Positions 21,301 through 35,200 of a stretch of DNA of 64,000 bases are shown here, piece by piece. Both the position numbers and the translations under genes were made by a program. The notes below the pieces were generated by a model. That model had not been told where the DNA came from. It ran no database searches and was given only the letters and a program-made list of their open reading frames with translations. The DNA comes from Phoronis australis (lineage: Eukaryota; Phoronida; Phoronidae): NCBI GenBank assembly GCA_002633005.1, contig NMRA01000081.1, positions 540,736 through 604,735 of the forward strand, written 5' to 3'. Position 1 is the stretch's first letter; every line of letters starts with the position of its first letter.

Positions 21301-24300
21301 CTGAACCTGACAAATTATTTCAAAAAATTGTGAGTATTCACAACAATGTCAGATGCCCTTGAAAATGAAAAAGGCATTTTGGCAACTACTTTTGTCTGAA
21401 ATTGGCGAGATTTTACCAAAGTTTTCTCAAGCAACAATAAAAATGTGTGATACAGCTGTGAAATTCATAGGACCTGGCTTTGAGATTCTGAATGTCTCCT
21501 GGACTTACACCAATAGAAGCTGGCACCTTTAGAAACATACGGCAAAACAAACTTACTTCTGATATACTGATGTTTGCAGTATTCACCATAATATTCTATG
21601 GTACATCTGCAGTAGAACCCTCCGGTGACCGTAATGAGACAACTTCCTCCATGAAGGCACATCACCGTTGCACAGCTGTCAGTCACTGAAAACACCGTAT
21701 AAACCAATTTTGTACATTAAAAGTAACAACAAATAAAATCAGTTCAGTTAATAATTATAATAAAAATATAATCAGAAGTCCTGCTTGTTTAAAATATATT
21801 TAATTAAATGCTAAGAGGACCTTGAATTTGATGAGTACAAGAAGAAATAAGAGAAAGCATTGGTTGCTACTGAATCAAAGATTTGCCCAATTAAACAAAA
21901 CCATGTAATGCAACTTAATTTAACAACAGAGAGCAATTAAAGCCAAGCTGTGTTCTGCCAACTCAAGAATCTCGCGACCAAACAAAACCACGCAAATGAA
22001 TGGTGAGAATATGCTCGAGCTTATTAATAGGCGCGATGTAACAAAACGGAAACTGCTGAAGAGGTAGGTTGGTGACGTTGGAATGTTACGTGAGATGTAG
22101 TATTTACCATGTATAGACAAATCTAAACACTATCAAACAGGAGTACAAATTAAAGCAATTAGAATTTTCTTGCGGTTGGATGACATTACGGGATTGTCAT
22201 CAAAATAACTACTGCTCAACTCCCTTGTGAACACAAATCTTAGTCTTGACTTTCATTTCTGTCAGACGAAAAAGAAAACAAAGCAAATAAATTTGATCAA
22301 AAAATTATGGCTGATGATTTAGTTACTATTCTGGCACCAAATTGTTCCAGTGTTGGCTAATGGTTTCTATGACACATTCAAACAAAGAAAAACTGGTATA
22401 GCTAGACCTTACCTGAACCTGTGACAGGTGAGACTGTTGCCATCTCCGTACTAACAGCTGATGACATCACACTGGTCCGAGATGGAGTGTCGGTGACAAT
22501 GGTCGACAGTTGACAGTGTCTACCTGTGTAATTAGCTGTACACATACACCTGTACATATTAGGGCCATCGAGGCTAACACACGTGGCACCATTCAGACAC
22601 TTGATGGGATCCACGTCACATGGAGACAAGACTTCGCAGTGTTTGCCCGCTTCATAATTGCCCTCTACCGGGGGACACTGGCAGTAGTAACCCTGCCCGC
22701 TATCACTACTTGGCACACATGTACCCCCGTTGATGCAAGGCTCCATCTCACAGCCCGGGGTATAGCTAACTTCACAGAACTCTCCTCTCCATCCTGGCAA
22801 ACACGTGCAACGAAAGCCGCCACCTCCAATCGAAATACAAGTTCCGTTGTTTTTACACGAGTCGTTTCTACAGTAATCAATCTGGATCTCGCAGTGAATA
22901 CCCTGGTAACCATGAGGACAGATGCAATGCACCTGGCTCTCCTCATCTATACACTGGCCACCATTTACACAAGGGTCATATTTCAAACAGTGTCCATAGC
23001 AACTCTCGCACCGTTTGCCTGGGTTGTTACTGGGACAGGGGCACGAGCAGTGAAAGTCATTTGGAGAAGATGTACAAGTACCACCCCTCAAACAGGGATT
23101 GGAGTCGCAAAGGTTGATCATGGTATCACAAATGGTACCTGGAAACAAGAAATTAGCTATGCATTTAAAAAATACGGATAAAATTGATAAAACAATTAAG
23201 AACACTTCTCTAAAATTTATCGCAATTCTAAGTGATCCATTTTCTTTTAAGAAATACCGATTAACATTCTGAACATCAGTCAATTTTCACAAATTTCATA
23301 GTTTTGAGATTTTTGATGCCGAGATTTCCACAGGTGTGTAAAATCACTGGCAAGAGAAGTGAGCTTCAGAAGCAACGCACTCCTTGAAATACCCAAATTA
23401 TGTCAGTCAATTGAATTTCATAAATTTTCATTTATCATCCCCTTGAAGAAAAAAATTGCTTGCGCCTGGGTTTTAAATTCAGATTTTTAGTCACTTGATG
23501 ACAGCTGGGAAAAGTTTTTTGAATGTTTATTATGAACAAGTCAATACAATAAATATGCAGACCCAGAAAGAACCAAGAGGCATTATATCTGGGCTGAATA
23601 GCACAATACAAAGAAATCTATGAACACTTATACACACAAACATAAAGTTAATAAACTAATGTTTAGATTAAAATGGTGAATACAAAATATTAATTTAAAT
23701 AAACCACTTTCATACACAGTAAGTAGATTTTCAGTGAAGCTGATGATTCCAAAAAGAAGCAAATGCATACGATATTATCAACTCACACAAAGAAATTTAA
23801 TATTAAAAAGAAATTTTGAAACTATTTCTAATAAAACCTGATTTTTGTTTAAGTCACACCCTTTACAGTCAACCAATTAGAAGGAAAATAAAATTTGGTT
23901 AAACATTTGTGGAAGATTTGAATATTTTTTGTAAACATTGGGATATTGCTGGAAAAATTAACGCAACGTCTAACTTAAAAATGCCAAGGTGTAAAGTTTC
24001 AGCTCCCGAATGCAATTCTCTTGCCTGCAAATCTGACAAACAGCACTTTACAGGTATGCATCTAAAGCGCAGGACATTAAACCAGGCGAATATGGTATAT
24101 CAAGAAAATGAACTTTTTCGTTACCCACCAGTATAGCCAAGCAGACAGTCACAGGACACATCACCAAGTTCAGGGCCATCCCTACAGGTGGCGTTGTTCT
24201 GGCACGGTGTTGATAAGCACTCATCCACAGGACGCTGACAATCACTCCCCTCATATCCAGGGGTACAAGAGTCGCATGTGTAACTTCCCACTAGGTCAGT

Positions 24301-26247
24301 ACATTGATAATGACTGGTGCAATGGAACACATCAGGGAAGACACACTCATTGACATCTAGAAAGAGACAGTGTAAACAGGGGTGCGTTCTGTAGCCCTTT
24401 ATACCGTTAAACCGTGCAGGTACTTAAAAATACAAACAAAATAAATGGCCAATAATATAACATTATTACACTGATTGAACTTCCTTTTGTGTGAAGCAGG
24501 GCAAGTACCACATTAGCAACAACTGCAACAGGAACTTTGTGAAGAACAGCAGACAATTAGTATGTGTATCAACGTACATAATGCAGGAGAGTTGACTGCC
24601 ACGATCTGTCAACAATTAAGACCAGACTGACATCTGCTTTGAAAATCGCTTCCATGTGGAATATTCACTAAACCAGATCCATTTGAAATGTGAATGTGGA
24701 ATTTTCAGCTGTTCTTGCAGTGATACTGATGTAAGCAAAACAACAAAACTGCTGAACAAAGATACAACAAAAACAATGTGAACAGAGATACGAGAACAAT
24801 ATATAAAATTGTGATAAAACATTACATATACACAAAAAAGCAATATGCATTACAGCGTTCTGTCGTTCAGTAACTTTTCCAGATGTGAGGGGTGCTGAAC
24901 GTGCGATAACATCTGGCTCTTTTGTTAACTGCCCAGCTCAGTCTTTTGTCCCGTATGATAATAAGCAGGCCAATTATCTCCCAGGCTTCAATGGAAACGT
25001 ATGGTGTTTGCACGCTATTACCGAATGCGTATTAACATAGTCAAACCCAGTGCGTCCGTTTGGGCAGTATAGATTGTCTTAACTTCTATTGTAGTTGGTC
25101 GATTTTGGTGATTCAAAAACGGAACATGATCAGCATTTGACGTGGAATTCAGAAATGCTATTGATTTAAGCTCAAATATGTTATAACTTAACTTTCATTT
25201 TTATCAGCCCAGTCAGTCTAGATACGATCTGATCGGAGATTAGAGCAATTATCGAACAAAAGAATGCAGGCCCTCCAACCATAAATGCCAGAATGGAGTT
25301 AATCAGTCCTGTAAGATATTGGCTACAGGGGTTAACTTCCCAACTTGTTGGGCTATAGAATCGAACAAGTTGGGAGCAACGGGATGTCGCTGTCATGGGC
25401 TGACAATATGGCCACCAACATGCCCCAAAAGTGTCTTTAGATCCACTGAATCAAATAATAGGCACTATCTTAAACATCTGCTACTTTTATGCATAGTGAA
25501 ACTGCACTTACATGGATTCTTTCATAGTTATTTTCTTGCGCTAAGATTTTTTAAAAACCTTTTGCTATATGACTTTGACGTGAGCATGCGTACCTTACCT
25601 CCACAATATGATATGTTTCTCACGTCAACCTGACCCTTCAGCTCTGACAGGAAGTCGGACCAAGCTATGACATCACCATCATTAGCACGACATTTAGGAC
25701 TGAAGTCCAAGTCTGAGGCTCCATAAACATTAACGCCGTGAATTTCACCAATGAATGACTCCCTCTCATTGAAACTCATGTCCAAGTGTTGGTAATGGCC
25801 TGTCAAAGGATTTGACAAAATGTGTTTTACCACCAACAAACAATTGAACACTTTCACAAATAACTATAGTCACAGACAGAGCAAAACATAATTCTTTTCA
25901 ATTTAAAATCTAAACTGCATGCATAAACCCATAGCATGGTCAGCAACACAGCAGATGTCTCGTCCACAGCTCAATACCTATTGTTTATGGTCAAAATCAT
26001 ACACAAGATGGAACTAAGACAGACATATTCGTCTTTGCAAACCCATAGCTACACAATCCTTTTAAGATCTTTCTGAAACTCACTAATTACCAAGGGATGT
26101 CTTAGACGTACAGATTGATTTGACATATTCTGGTGACTGTTCTTCCATTGACTGATTCCTAACTACATTTGCCATTTGTTGTACAAGTTTTAATCTTTAT
26201 TAATCATTTTGGTTACCATCGTTCATCATCAGTCGCTGCCATTGACG

Positions 26248-26283
<36 letters not shown>

Positions 26284-29200
26284 TCATCATCATCATCAAA
26301 ACCATCGTTAGCACAGCTTTCATCAGTGTCATTCTAATATCAGGGCAACCACATTTTTTCACACATTTTTCTAAAGAGTCAATCTCTAGAAAGCTTTCAT
26401 TTCATTTGTTGATAATTGCAACTCAAGTGCAATGACATTCAAGTCACATGACCTACCAATAATCATGTTTCCCCCAGCCTGGATATAAGTGCCTGCGGCC
26501 AGGTTGAATCCCTCCTGAACAGTGGTACCATTAATGACAACCTGCCAGTGGCCGCCATTACTGTTCCAACTGACACACACATAGTGCCACATTCCATCAG
26601 TCAGAGATATAGTTGTTGATGCCATCTCACCATTGACAAACAGCTGCAAGAGAGTTGAAGCAAGACAATACGATAACTAAGTGCAAGTGTTTATTTAGCA
26701 GCTGGTCATTACAAACATCTCCCATTTAGAAGGTAATGCAGGGGAATAGCAGGGTTTTCAAACACTGGTTGAATCAGGTCAATTGTTAAACGTTAGTTTC
26801 AAGTCTTTTGTCGTCCAGCGTCACACACACAAATACACACAAATGGCACTTAATGGGATCAATGTTGCTCAGTGTCCTTATAACATTTTGCGGCATTTGT
26901 TCAGTGTATCCCATGGACAAACCTATTAAGGAAAACCTCAGCGGGATAGTTTACATCCATTATGAAGGTGATAGTTGTACCTAAGAGTATATCAGGGGAA
27001 CTCAACAACGCCTGCAGAAAAGGCTGTACCAATAACAGTGGAATACAGGGAAGGTGTGTTGTCGGCGGTGTATAGACACTTGCATGCAAATGAGCATGAG
27101 TTTGGTAATGAAATTTTGAGTAGGCACAAGAACTGGTTTGAAAAAGGCGTCAAGGAGGCTATCTTCTTTAAGACTTTTAATCCTCTACTCAACAGACAAG
27201 GATGTGGCAGGTTGTTTGCTCTTTCCACCAATTGGAGCACTACTTTAGATCATATCTTACGAGAGCACACCGGTAAGCTCCCCCTGTCCAGCTATTTCAT
27301 TCACTCAACCATTCCTCAAGAAGGCAGCCATAGTCCAGATGAACAGGATTAATTTTTTTTGATTATAATAGTATGCTTTGTTTATCTAAAACACCTTGGA
27401 GCACAGGATTCAAACACTGTGTTTACCAGAGAGAACGTTTCATCATTCAAGATTGCAGCAGTGTGTAAGTCAACTCTACCTTCAGCTGGTTGTAATCCGT
27501 CAGCGTCAACGTGTTGCCACTGTTATCTTCCAGTCCCAGCCAGTTACTGTCCACGTGGTAGGAGAATGGCGTCCCATAGTGCAGTCTGTCTGTGGTCCTT
27601 AACCACAGGCAGACAGTTACATGATATAGGTCCTGTCGTATTTTGGAAGCAGCGTAGTTCACCGAGGAGTCGTTTGAGAAGACCATGTCAAAGTCAGGAC
27701 TAAGTTCTGAATGTAGAAACAGAAAGACACATGACATGCACAGTTGAATTTCAGAGAAAAACACTTAGACTGTATGGACAATCTGAGCAGAGTAAAATAT
27801 ACAGAAAATCAATGCTGTGATGATACGGATGATAAATAAACATAATTAAAAACATCCATCACATATTCATTGCTAGTAAGATTGAGCTGAAATAGCAAAA
27901 GTCATTTCTAATGTATTTAACCACCTAGTAAATGATGCTATGCAGGGGAAAACTTAGCACTTGATAGTGCAGTCTTCCACATAATGCCATTGGCATTGTG
28001 TAGCTAAGTTCATGTCCTGGCCACACACTCTGATGTGGCGAATTCAATGCTATAATGAACAAGGCAGCCATAGGCAACGTATCCCCCCACCAGATGTTGG
28101 GTAGTTGCTCACAGAAGCTACGCATCTGTACATAGATGCATAAAAACCAAAAACATGACAAAGTTCAAGGAAATACAGCCAAATCGCAAAAATCCTGATG
28201 ATATGCATTATGGGACCTCATTATTAGTTTTTTGAAAGTCAGTTCATAAACTGGTGAAAAATGTACGAGTTGTGGAAAGAACATTACTGTGCATGGACAA
28301 ATGGACAGGCAGACGGAATGACATCTACCATTATTATATCACCATTGTCCATGGTGGGAAATAAAAAACGCGACACATATCATAACAGCCAAGCCTGAAT
28401 GGTCCCTCCAACTCCTGCCAACACTTGCGAGGTTGAAAGGTGGCCACGCCTATTTTAAACAGTACAAAATAGACAGCAGCTGGCTGTGTATTACCTTGAA
28501 AACGACCGTGTACTAGTTGAAATGAGAATGTACGCGACTGTATTAACTGAGAGAAAGTTTGAGCTTCAAGACATATTTCACTAGGAGTCAGAACTACTTA
28601 CGTTGATCACAGTGAGGGCCAGTGAAGCCCGCTGGACATATACAGCTATACTGGTCAAGGAGAGCTTGACAGGTTGCATTGTCACCACATTCACTGTCAG
28701 CACAAGGATCAATTATGCTGTCACAATGTTTACCTGCAACAAACCATCATACAAGTTCAAGGTCAAATATCAGGTCACCAGAAAAACAGTTGGCAAAATT
28801 GCGTTTTTTCTATTTTGACAAAGTATTCTATTGTAATGCCCAGAAAATATTGTTAGTTGGTAACTATGGTGCAGAACCTGAAAGCACTACTTTGGTGTTA
28901 TGTATCTTTTATGAGAAAATGAAAAAATGAGTTTTACTTATCTGCCACAACGTATACTGAAATGGTAAGACTTTACTGCAGTATGGTAAAATTCAATTTA
29001 CACTTTTGAGAAGCTTGAAGAACCAAAATCAAAACAACACCACAATTAGTGTACAAAATTGGCTTCAATATTTTACCATGGCATGATTTAATTTACATTG
29101 CCACAAGTTTATATCAAATACTATATACCAGTATAATAGATTACAAATGTTTTAAGTAACATACGAGAATAAAATAGCTTTGTCATAAATATTTACACCT

Positions 29201-32200
29201 GCAGTTGGTACACGAAGTTACTAGTTAAATCTTTGACAAAAGTAAGTATTAAATAGTAGTTTAGCTTAAAATGTCACCTTATCCAACTAACAAATAATCA
29301 TATAAATGGCATTTCATTGAGTCTCTTTTGGACACTCAAATATCTGTGTTCACATTGATATTCACTCACCTGTGAATCCAGGTAGACAGGTACACTTGAA
29401 ATCCACGAGACTACTCTCGCATGCAGCGTTATTCTGACAAGGCGCACTGACACAATAATCCAGCAAAAAGTCACAGTTATTTCCTAAAAAGACACAAAGT
29501 TTGAAAACTTAAAACTTCACAAGAGCAATGAAACAAATTAATGACTTGTGTTCCCATAAGAAGATAACTAGTACCGTAAACGTTCGGGTTAACGCCCATG
29601 CTCAGTTAACCGCCCACCCCCTACTTTAGGTGGATTTTCGATTTAACCGCCCACTGCTCAGTTAAGCGCCCCCCTGCGATTTTTGAAGATTTCCAGTTAA
29701 GCGCCCACCTCTTGGTTAAGTGCCCATCCCGGACTTTTAAAGAATGAAGATTTAGCGCCCAGTGCTAAGGAAATGCGTGATTCCCCGACTTTTAGAAAAA
29801 GGTCGATGATCACAATGAGCGCAACGACGCCGGGCCTCCCAGACGGTGGTTTAGCAATGTGAATTACAATACAAGTAACGACTAAGGGTCATGGACTCAC
29901 TTCAAAATATACTTGAACGTTTTTGTCACTTTATTTTCTTCCCATGTTTGCAAAGTTTAAGAACGCCGCCGGCGTCAAAACCTCTGTTTTCAGCGACTTT
30001 GTCTGCCGCGCTGAGTTTCCGTCTGCAGTGCACTAGATAAATCATATATTCGAAAAAGTAAGGCCAGAGAAATGCGACAATGATTTTGCCAACCCTCCAA
30101 ATTCTATTAAGGTGGGAAGCTCTCGTACTTTAAGCAAATCTCACAACTCACGGAAAGATGACAAATTCTCAATATTTTGATGAATGTAACTGCCGGGATA
30201 TAGAAGATGTGTGGCGACTGAAGGGACAGTACAAGTGCCTTAATGGGTTACCGATTTCGTTGCTGCCTATCGATTTCTGGATTCAAAGGTTGGCAATAAT
30301 GTATGTTTGTGTATGATCTTGAGGTAATAAAAAACTGCTAGTCAAATTTTGTTTTTCGCTTATTGCATCTCAGTCAAACTGGCATTAGCAGATTTAACTG
30401 TTCTTTACTATTTCTTGCGTCAGCCCCCACGTATAAGCGTGGGTAGGAGATGCACACAGCTAGCTACGGGCATGGGCTTAGGGAGCATCGAGAGGGGAAA
30501 TATCGGAATAGACTTGACATCGCAGTTTTGGGGAACATTGGCAACGGAGGAATATCGTAAAAAACTGGGTCTTTCATAACAACAGCTTATAAGTACATAG
30601 TCACGCCCGTTTTTGTTACTTAGGGCTATTCTCTTTTGATGTGGGACTTTGTAGTCAGTTTGGTGCACGTGCACAAGTTCCCACACTTTGCAGTGCATGT
30701 TACCTTGACACCAACATGTGATTGACAGGTGACTAACTCGTAGGCCCTACGTGCGAGCTGATTCCCGCCGCTATCTTTGGCCATAAAAAATGAGATGCAT
30801 ATTGAAAGAGGACGTTATATTACTTGACGGCATTTCCAAGTAACGACTGTCAGCCGACTGAGACATTGCTTGCTAACAGCGGGACCGAACAGTGCCGCAG
30901 TGCGATAGGCCTATTGCAAGTGATATAAATAGGATAATCTGGACATCTTGCATGAAAAATAAATGTTTTTCCACCACGAAGTTTGGTAAGGCGATTGTTT
31001 AAGAATGAATTGAAACATCGCTGTTTTGTGGCGTTTTATCACATATTTATGTCGTGGCTCGAAATTTTATTCTTGATTGACGAGTGGCTCACGGCCGCTT
31101 AACCCCGATTCTTGTCTTAGGCCTAGTTCTTTGCCGAGCATGTTTGGCGCAACGGCAAGTGAGCAATGCCGGGCGGTCGAGATAAAACAGCTTGCCGCAG
31201 AACCATACGCTGAAAATGTCATTGAGTCACGGAGTGTCGACTATAAACATCCTAAACACAAAAAACATTTGAATTAAGTTTTTCAAACTTTTATTGCAAC
31301 TAATTTTAAAACTGCTCTCAGACTATGAACTTGGCAGCTCAGTACGAGACCGTAACCATAAATTTGATGTCTGCTGTGACCTCTGCAACATGTGAAGCTT
31401 GCACGCACGCACTTTAACAAGGTCACATCTTGAAATAGTTGCAATCCAAGTAGAGGCTGCGTGGTCGCTGGTCTGCGCTCTAGAGGGCAAAGTAACAAGA
31501 CCGCAGGACGCCACGGGCTATTACTCAGCAATTCTGTAAATTTAACAGTGAATAACTAATCTGAGGGCAAGAGAATCTTTGTTGGCATCATCCGCTGTTA
31601 TTACATTTTTCTCGTCATGTGACGACGCCACGATAACGCTCTTTGAAAAGTGCTACGCGTTCCCAAGTACTACTCGAGGTAAGATTAACCGCCCAGGGCG
31701 GTTGCCTGTCGTAATAAGCGCCCATGTTCGGTTAACCGCCCACCCTGGATTTCTTGAAATTTCACGTTTAAGCGCCCATGTCTGGTTATCCGCCCACCGA
31801 TTTTTTGGGTTTGCCAATTTAACCGCCCAGGGCGTTAACCCGAACATTTACGGTAATAAAGTTTGTAGTTTTTGTACCTGATAGTGACCTTACATAGTGA
31901 GAGAGCTAACTTGAATTAAGTTCATACAAAAATATTAAAAATGTCATTATTCTGGAAATAGTCATTAAAGTATGCATATTATATTAATGTAAGATGGGAA
32001 CATTTTTAATAACACTGTTTGTACATAATTATAACATGTTTGCTTCAAACTCAAACATGACCTTTAATTTCCAGAGCTGAAAATGGTCAATTTTGAGATG
32101 TTCAAAATTCAAACTAGAAAGATTATAGTCAGAAAGTGACAATAATGACTCTGCACCAGTGAGACTTTTTGGAAAGTTTACAACCTTTGCAGTGGCTTGT

Positions 32201-35200
32201 GCACCATAGCAGAACTGTACAACAATATAAAAATGTGGAGCATGCTGATTACAGATGTTTAACAGCTGGCACATCAGAATAGAAATTGTATGAAAGCAAT
32301 ACATGTAGAAGAAAATAAGATATCCTTTGTAGTATTTGACCCTTTCTGGTGCATTATGAGACCTTGCAGTGGAATCATGGTTAAGTCCTTGAAATGTGTG
32401 GTCAATGTTGAGAATCACTGTAGTCTAACGTGCTGAATGAAAAATTCAATTTTTCACAAGGCAAATGCACTTAATGACCCCATGGTTGCAATGAATGACT
32501 TGAAAGTTTGAAATAGGAACTCAATTTCATGCATCACTCACATAAAATTAGGCAAAATTTAAGTTTGCACCCAATGACCTTTGGCCTATTTTATCTGCTT
32601 GGGTGGTATGATTGATTAGAAAAGTGTATTTGATTGGCATGTACGCTTAATCCCATGCAGCATGCTGAAATTGAAGAAAATTACTTGAAAAAATGTAGGA
32701 TAAATAACATTTTGAAACTTTGATGACTTTTGCACTAATGGGACTCTTTCCAGTGCATTATAAACCTTTGTAGTAGAATTATTGGAAAGTCAATGAAAAG
32801 TGTGGTGACAGTCACGGTTGTCTAATTATTAACACATCAGAATACATGCTGTATGAAAAGATCAAAATTTCAGAAGAAAAATGCACCTAATGACCCCATA
32901 GTTGCAAGAAATGACCTGGAACTTTGGAACTGGAACTCAATTACATGTAACAATCAGATAAAGTGAATCTGAAGTGTCTAGCTCAAATTCTTAGTTTGCA
33001 CTCATTGACCTTTGACCTATTTAAGCTGATTGGATGACCCAATTGCTTAGAAAAGTAATGCACTTGATTGACATGTAGCCATAAATCTGTACACTGAAAT
33101 TGAAAAGAATTCCTTGGAAGGCTCAAACGTAGCCTACTGCAATAGTTTCAAATTTGAAGTTGAGTCGGTTAAGAATTATTAAACCCTAGAAAAGGTCGGA
33201 AATGACAATAAGAAAACAAAATATATAAACCTTAGAATAAGAAAACTCTACGCAGGTACGCACAAAGTAAAAAAATACAAAAATTCTTAAATCACCAGTG
33301 GCACATCATATATTAAATGTTAATTCGGTGAATGCGGGAAACAATGTAACTAACATTCTCACTTTTACTACCAATGCTTCAAGCTGAAGGTAATTTTACC
33401 CGCACAAACACGAAAGGAAGATACATGACTCACCACAGCATCAGGTAAGTTTTTCATTACTTTGTTAATATCTCTGAAGTGTAGTTTAAAAATTACGAGT
33501 CATTCCTGATGTCACGCGACTTCCCGCACACCGATGGTCATTAGAAACAATCCTATGTCTACATTGGCACTTACCAGTATAGCCCGTTTGACAGATGCAC
33601 GTGATTTCATTCAAACCATCAATGCATTCACCCTGAACACACGGATTAGATGCACAGTCATCAATATCAGTTTCACAGCGATCGCCTGTGTAGCCTTTCT
33701 GACAGAAACACTTGAATCCACCACGCCTGTCTTCACACGACCCCCCGTGAAGACAAGGATTTTCCAAACAATCGTTCATTTCTTGTTCACACAATGTGCC
33801 TGGAAACAATTGAACATTAACCATCGAATACCACAGAAACTGTCCAGCTTGACTATTTAGTAAACGAACATTTAATAAATCACACTTTTGAGAGTTCAAC
33901 GCATGAAAAAATTGTACGTACAAAATTCAATTTAGAGACATGTTCAGTAATTGTGCTTCAGTTACCTCTGTATTCTGGCAAAAATAAATGGAAAACCTCA
34001 CAATGTTGTGAATACATCCACTACAACAAGAAACTCTAGGAACACAGCATTTATCCACCTTCACTCTTATCAGGCTTCTATTGTGAGTCAGCATGCGTGA
34101 ATAATTGGCTGATAAGCCACCTCTGGAAGTACTTTTGGCTGAATGGATGACCAGGCCATAAAATGATAATTAGCCAAGACCAGTTAACTAATGCAACAAA
34201 GAATAATGTCCCAGCATCACCTAGCCTTGGTGGAACGATGTATACTGTATTGGCTCTAATAAACACTTAGAAAAATTCATTCCACGGGGAGGGGACGCCT
34301 AAGGCAGTTGAAACCTGGTTTCCGAAACGGGTCTTGAATATCGGAAGCTAGGATTCATCAAATTTATGCTCTGTGACGTATTTGTAGCTTACGACAGTCT
34401 TTCTACAAAATTGTGGTGCATTGCTATCAAACTCCGTTGTTAAATTACGATCATTTTTCAAAAAATTGTACTGAAATCCCAGGGCGAGAACTTGCCGACT
34501 GATACGTCGCTGAATCGCGATCGTCAATAGGAAAACTTGAATTCTTGAATGAAAATATAGTTTCGACTCAACGAATTACCTGAAATCTTCTTATGTTTTA
34601 CAATTTTTAAAATTCATGTGGAGTGCAGATTAATTGCGATTAAGTCCAAATCTGCGCTACATCGTACCCCACAACACGAGAAAAATCTCTGGATGAACAC
34701 ACATGTTGTTGTCACGTGATGTTTGTTTTGAAGTTCGTCTGCGTATGAGAGTGAGTGCGTGTGCGGGTCATCGACGACAAACTTTTTTGTTACAAAAGGC
34801 GGAGGATTATGCAAGAAAATGGCTTTTACTAGATTGTTTTTCACTTAAACGGCTGCAATGTGCAAGGTGAGTGCCGGTTAACTCACAGATTTTGTGTGCA
34901 CAGGCCGACGGTCGTCAGCTCTACCGTGGAGTAGGCTAAAACATTAATAGTCCAAGGCTCGATCTACATGTTGGGGACGAGGTGAACTACCCAGGCTGTG
35001 TGAAATTTCTGGGTCTAACGGAGACACTGACGCAGTGGTCAGCCAGCTCGCTGTATCAAGACTATAATAGTAAAAATCCAAATTCGTTTTATCGTTTCCC
35101 TGTCAATAATAACGGCATGCTAAAGTTTCTTAATGTTCGTACTTCAGGAACATAACAATCCCGTGTTTTGTACACATACGCGCACGCCGCAGATCACATC

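Noticed and set aside
22510-23181. Long plus-strand open frame (223 codons)
   Set aside because: It is the antisense of the five-EGF exon of gene B, which has clear domains, splice sites and phase; the plus frame has no recognisable protein.
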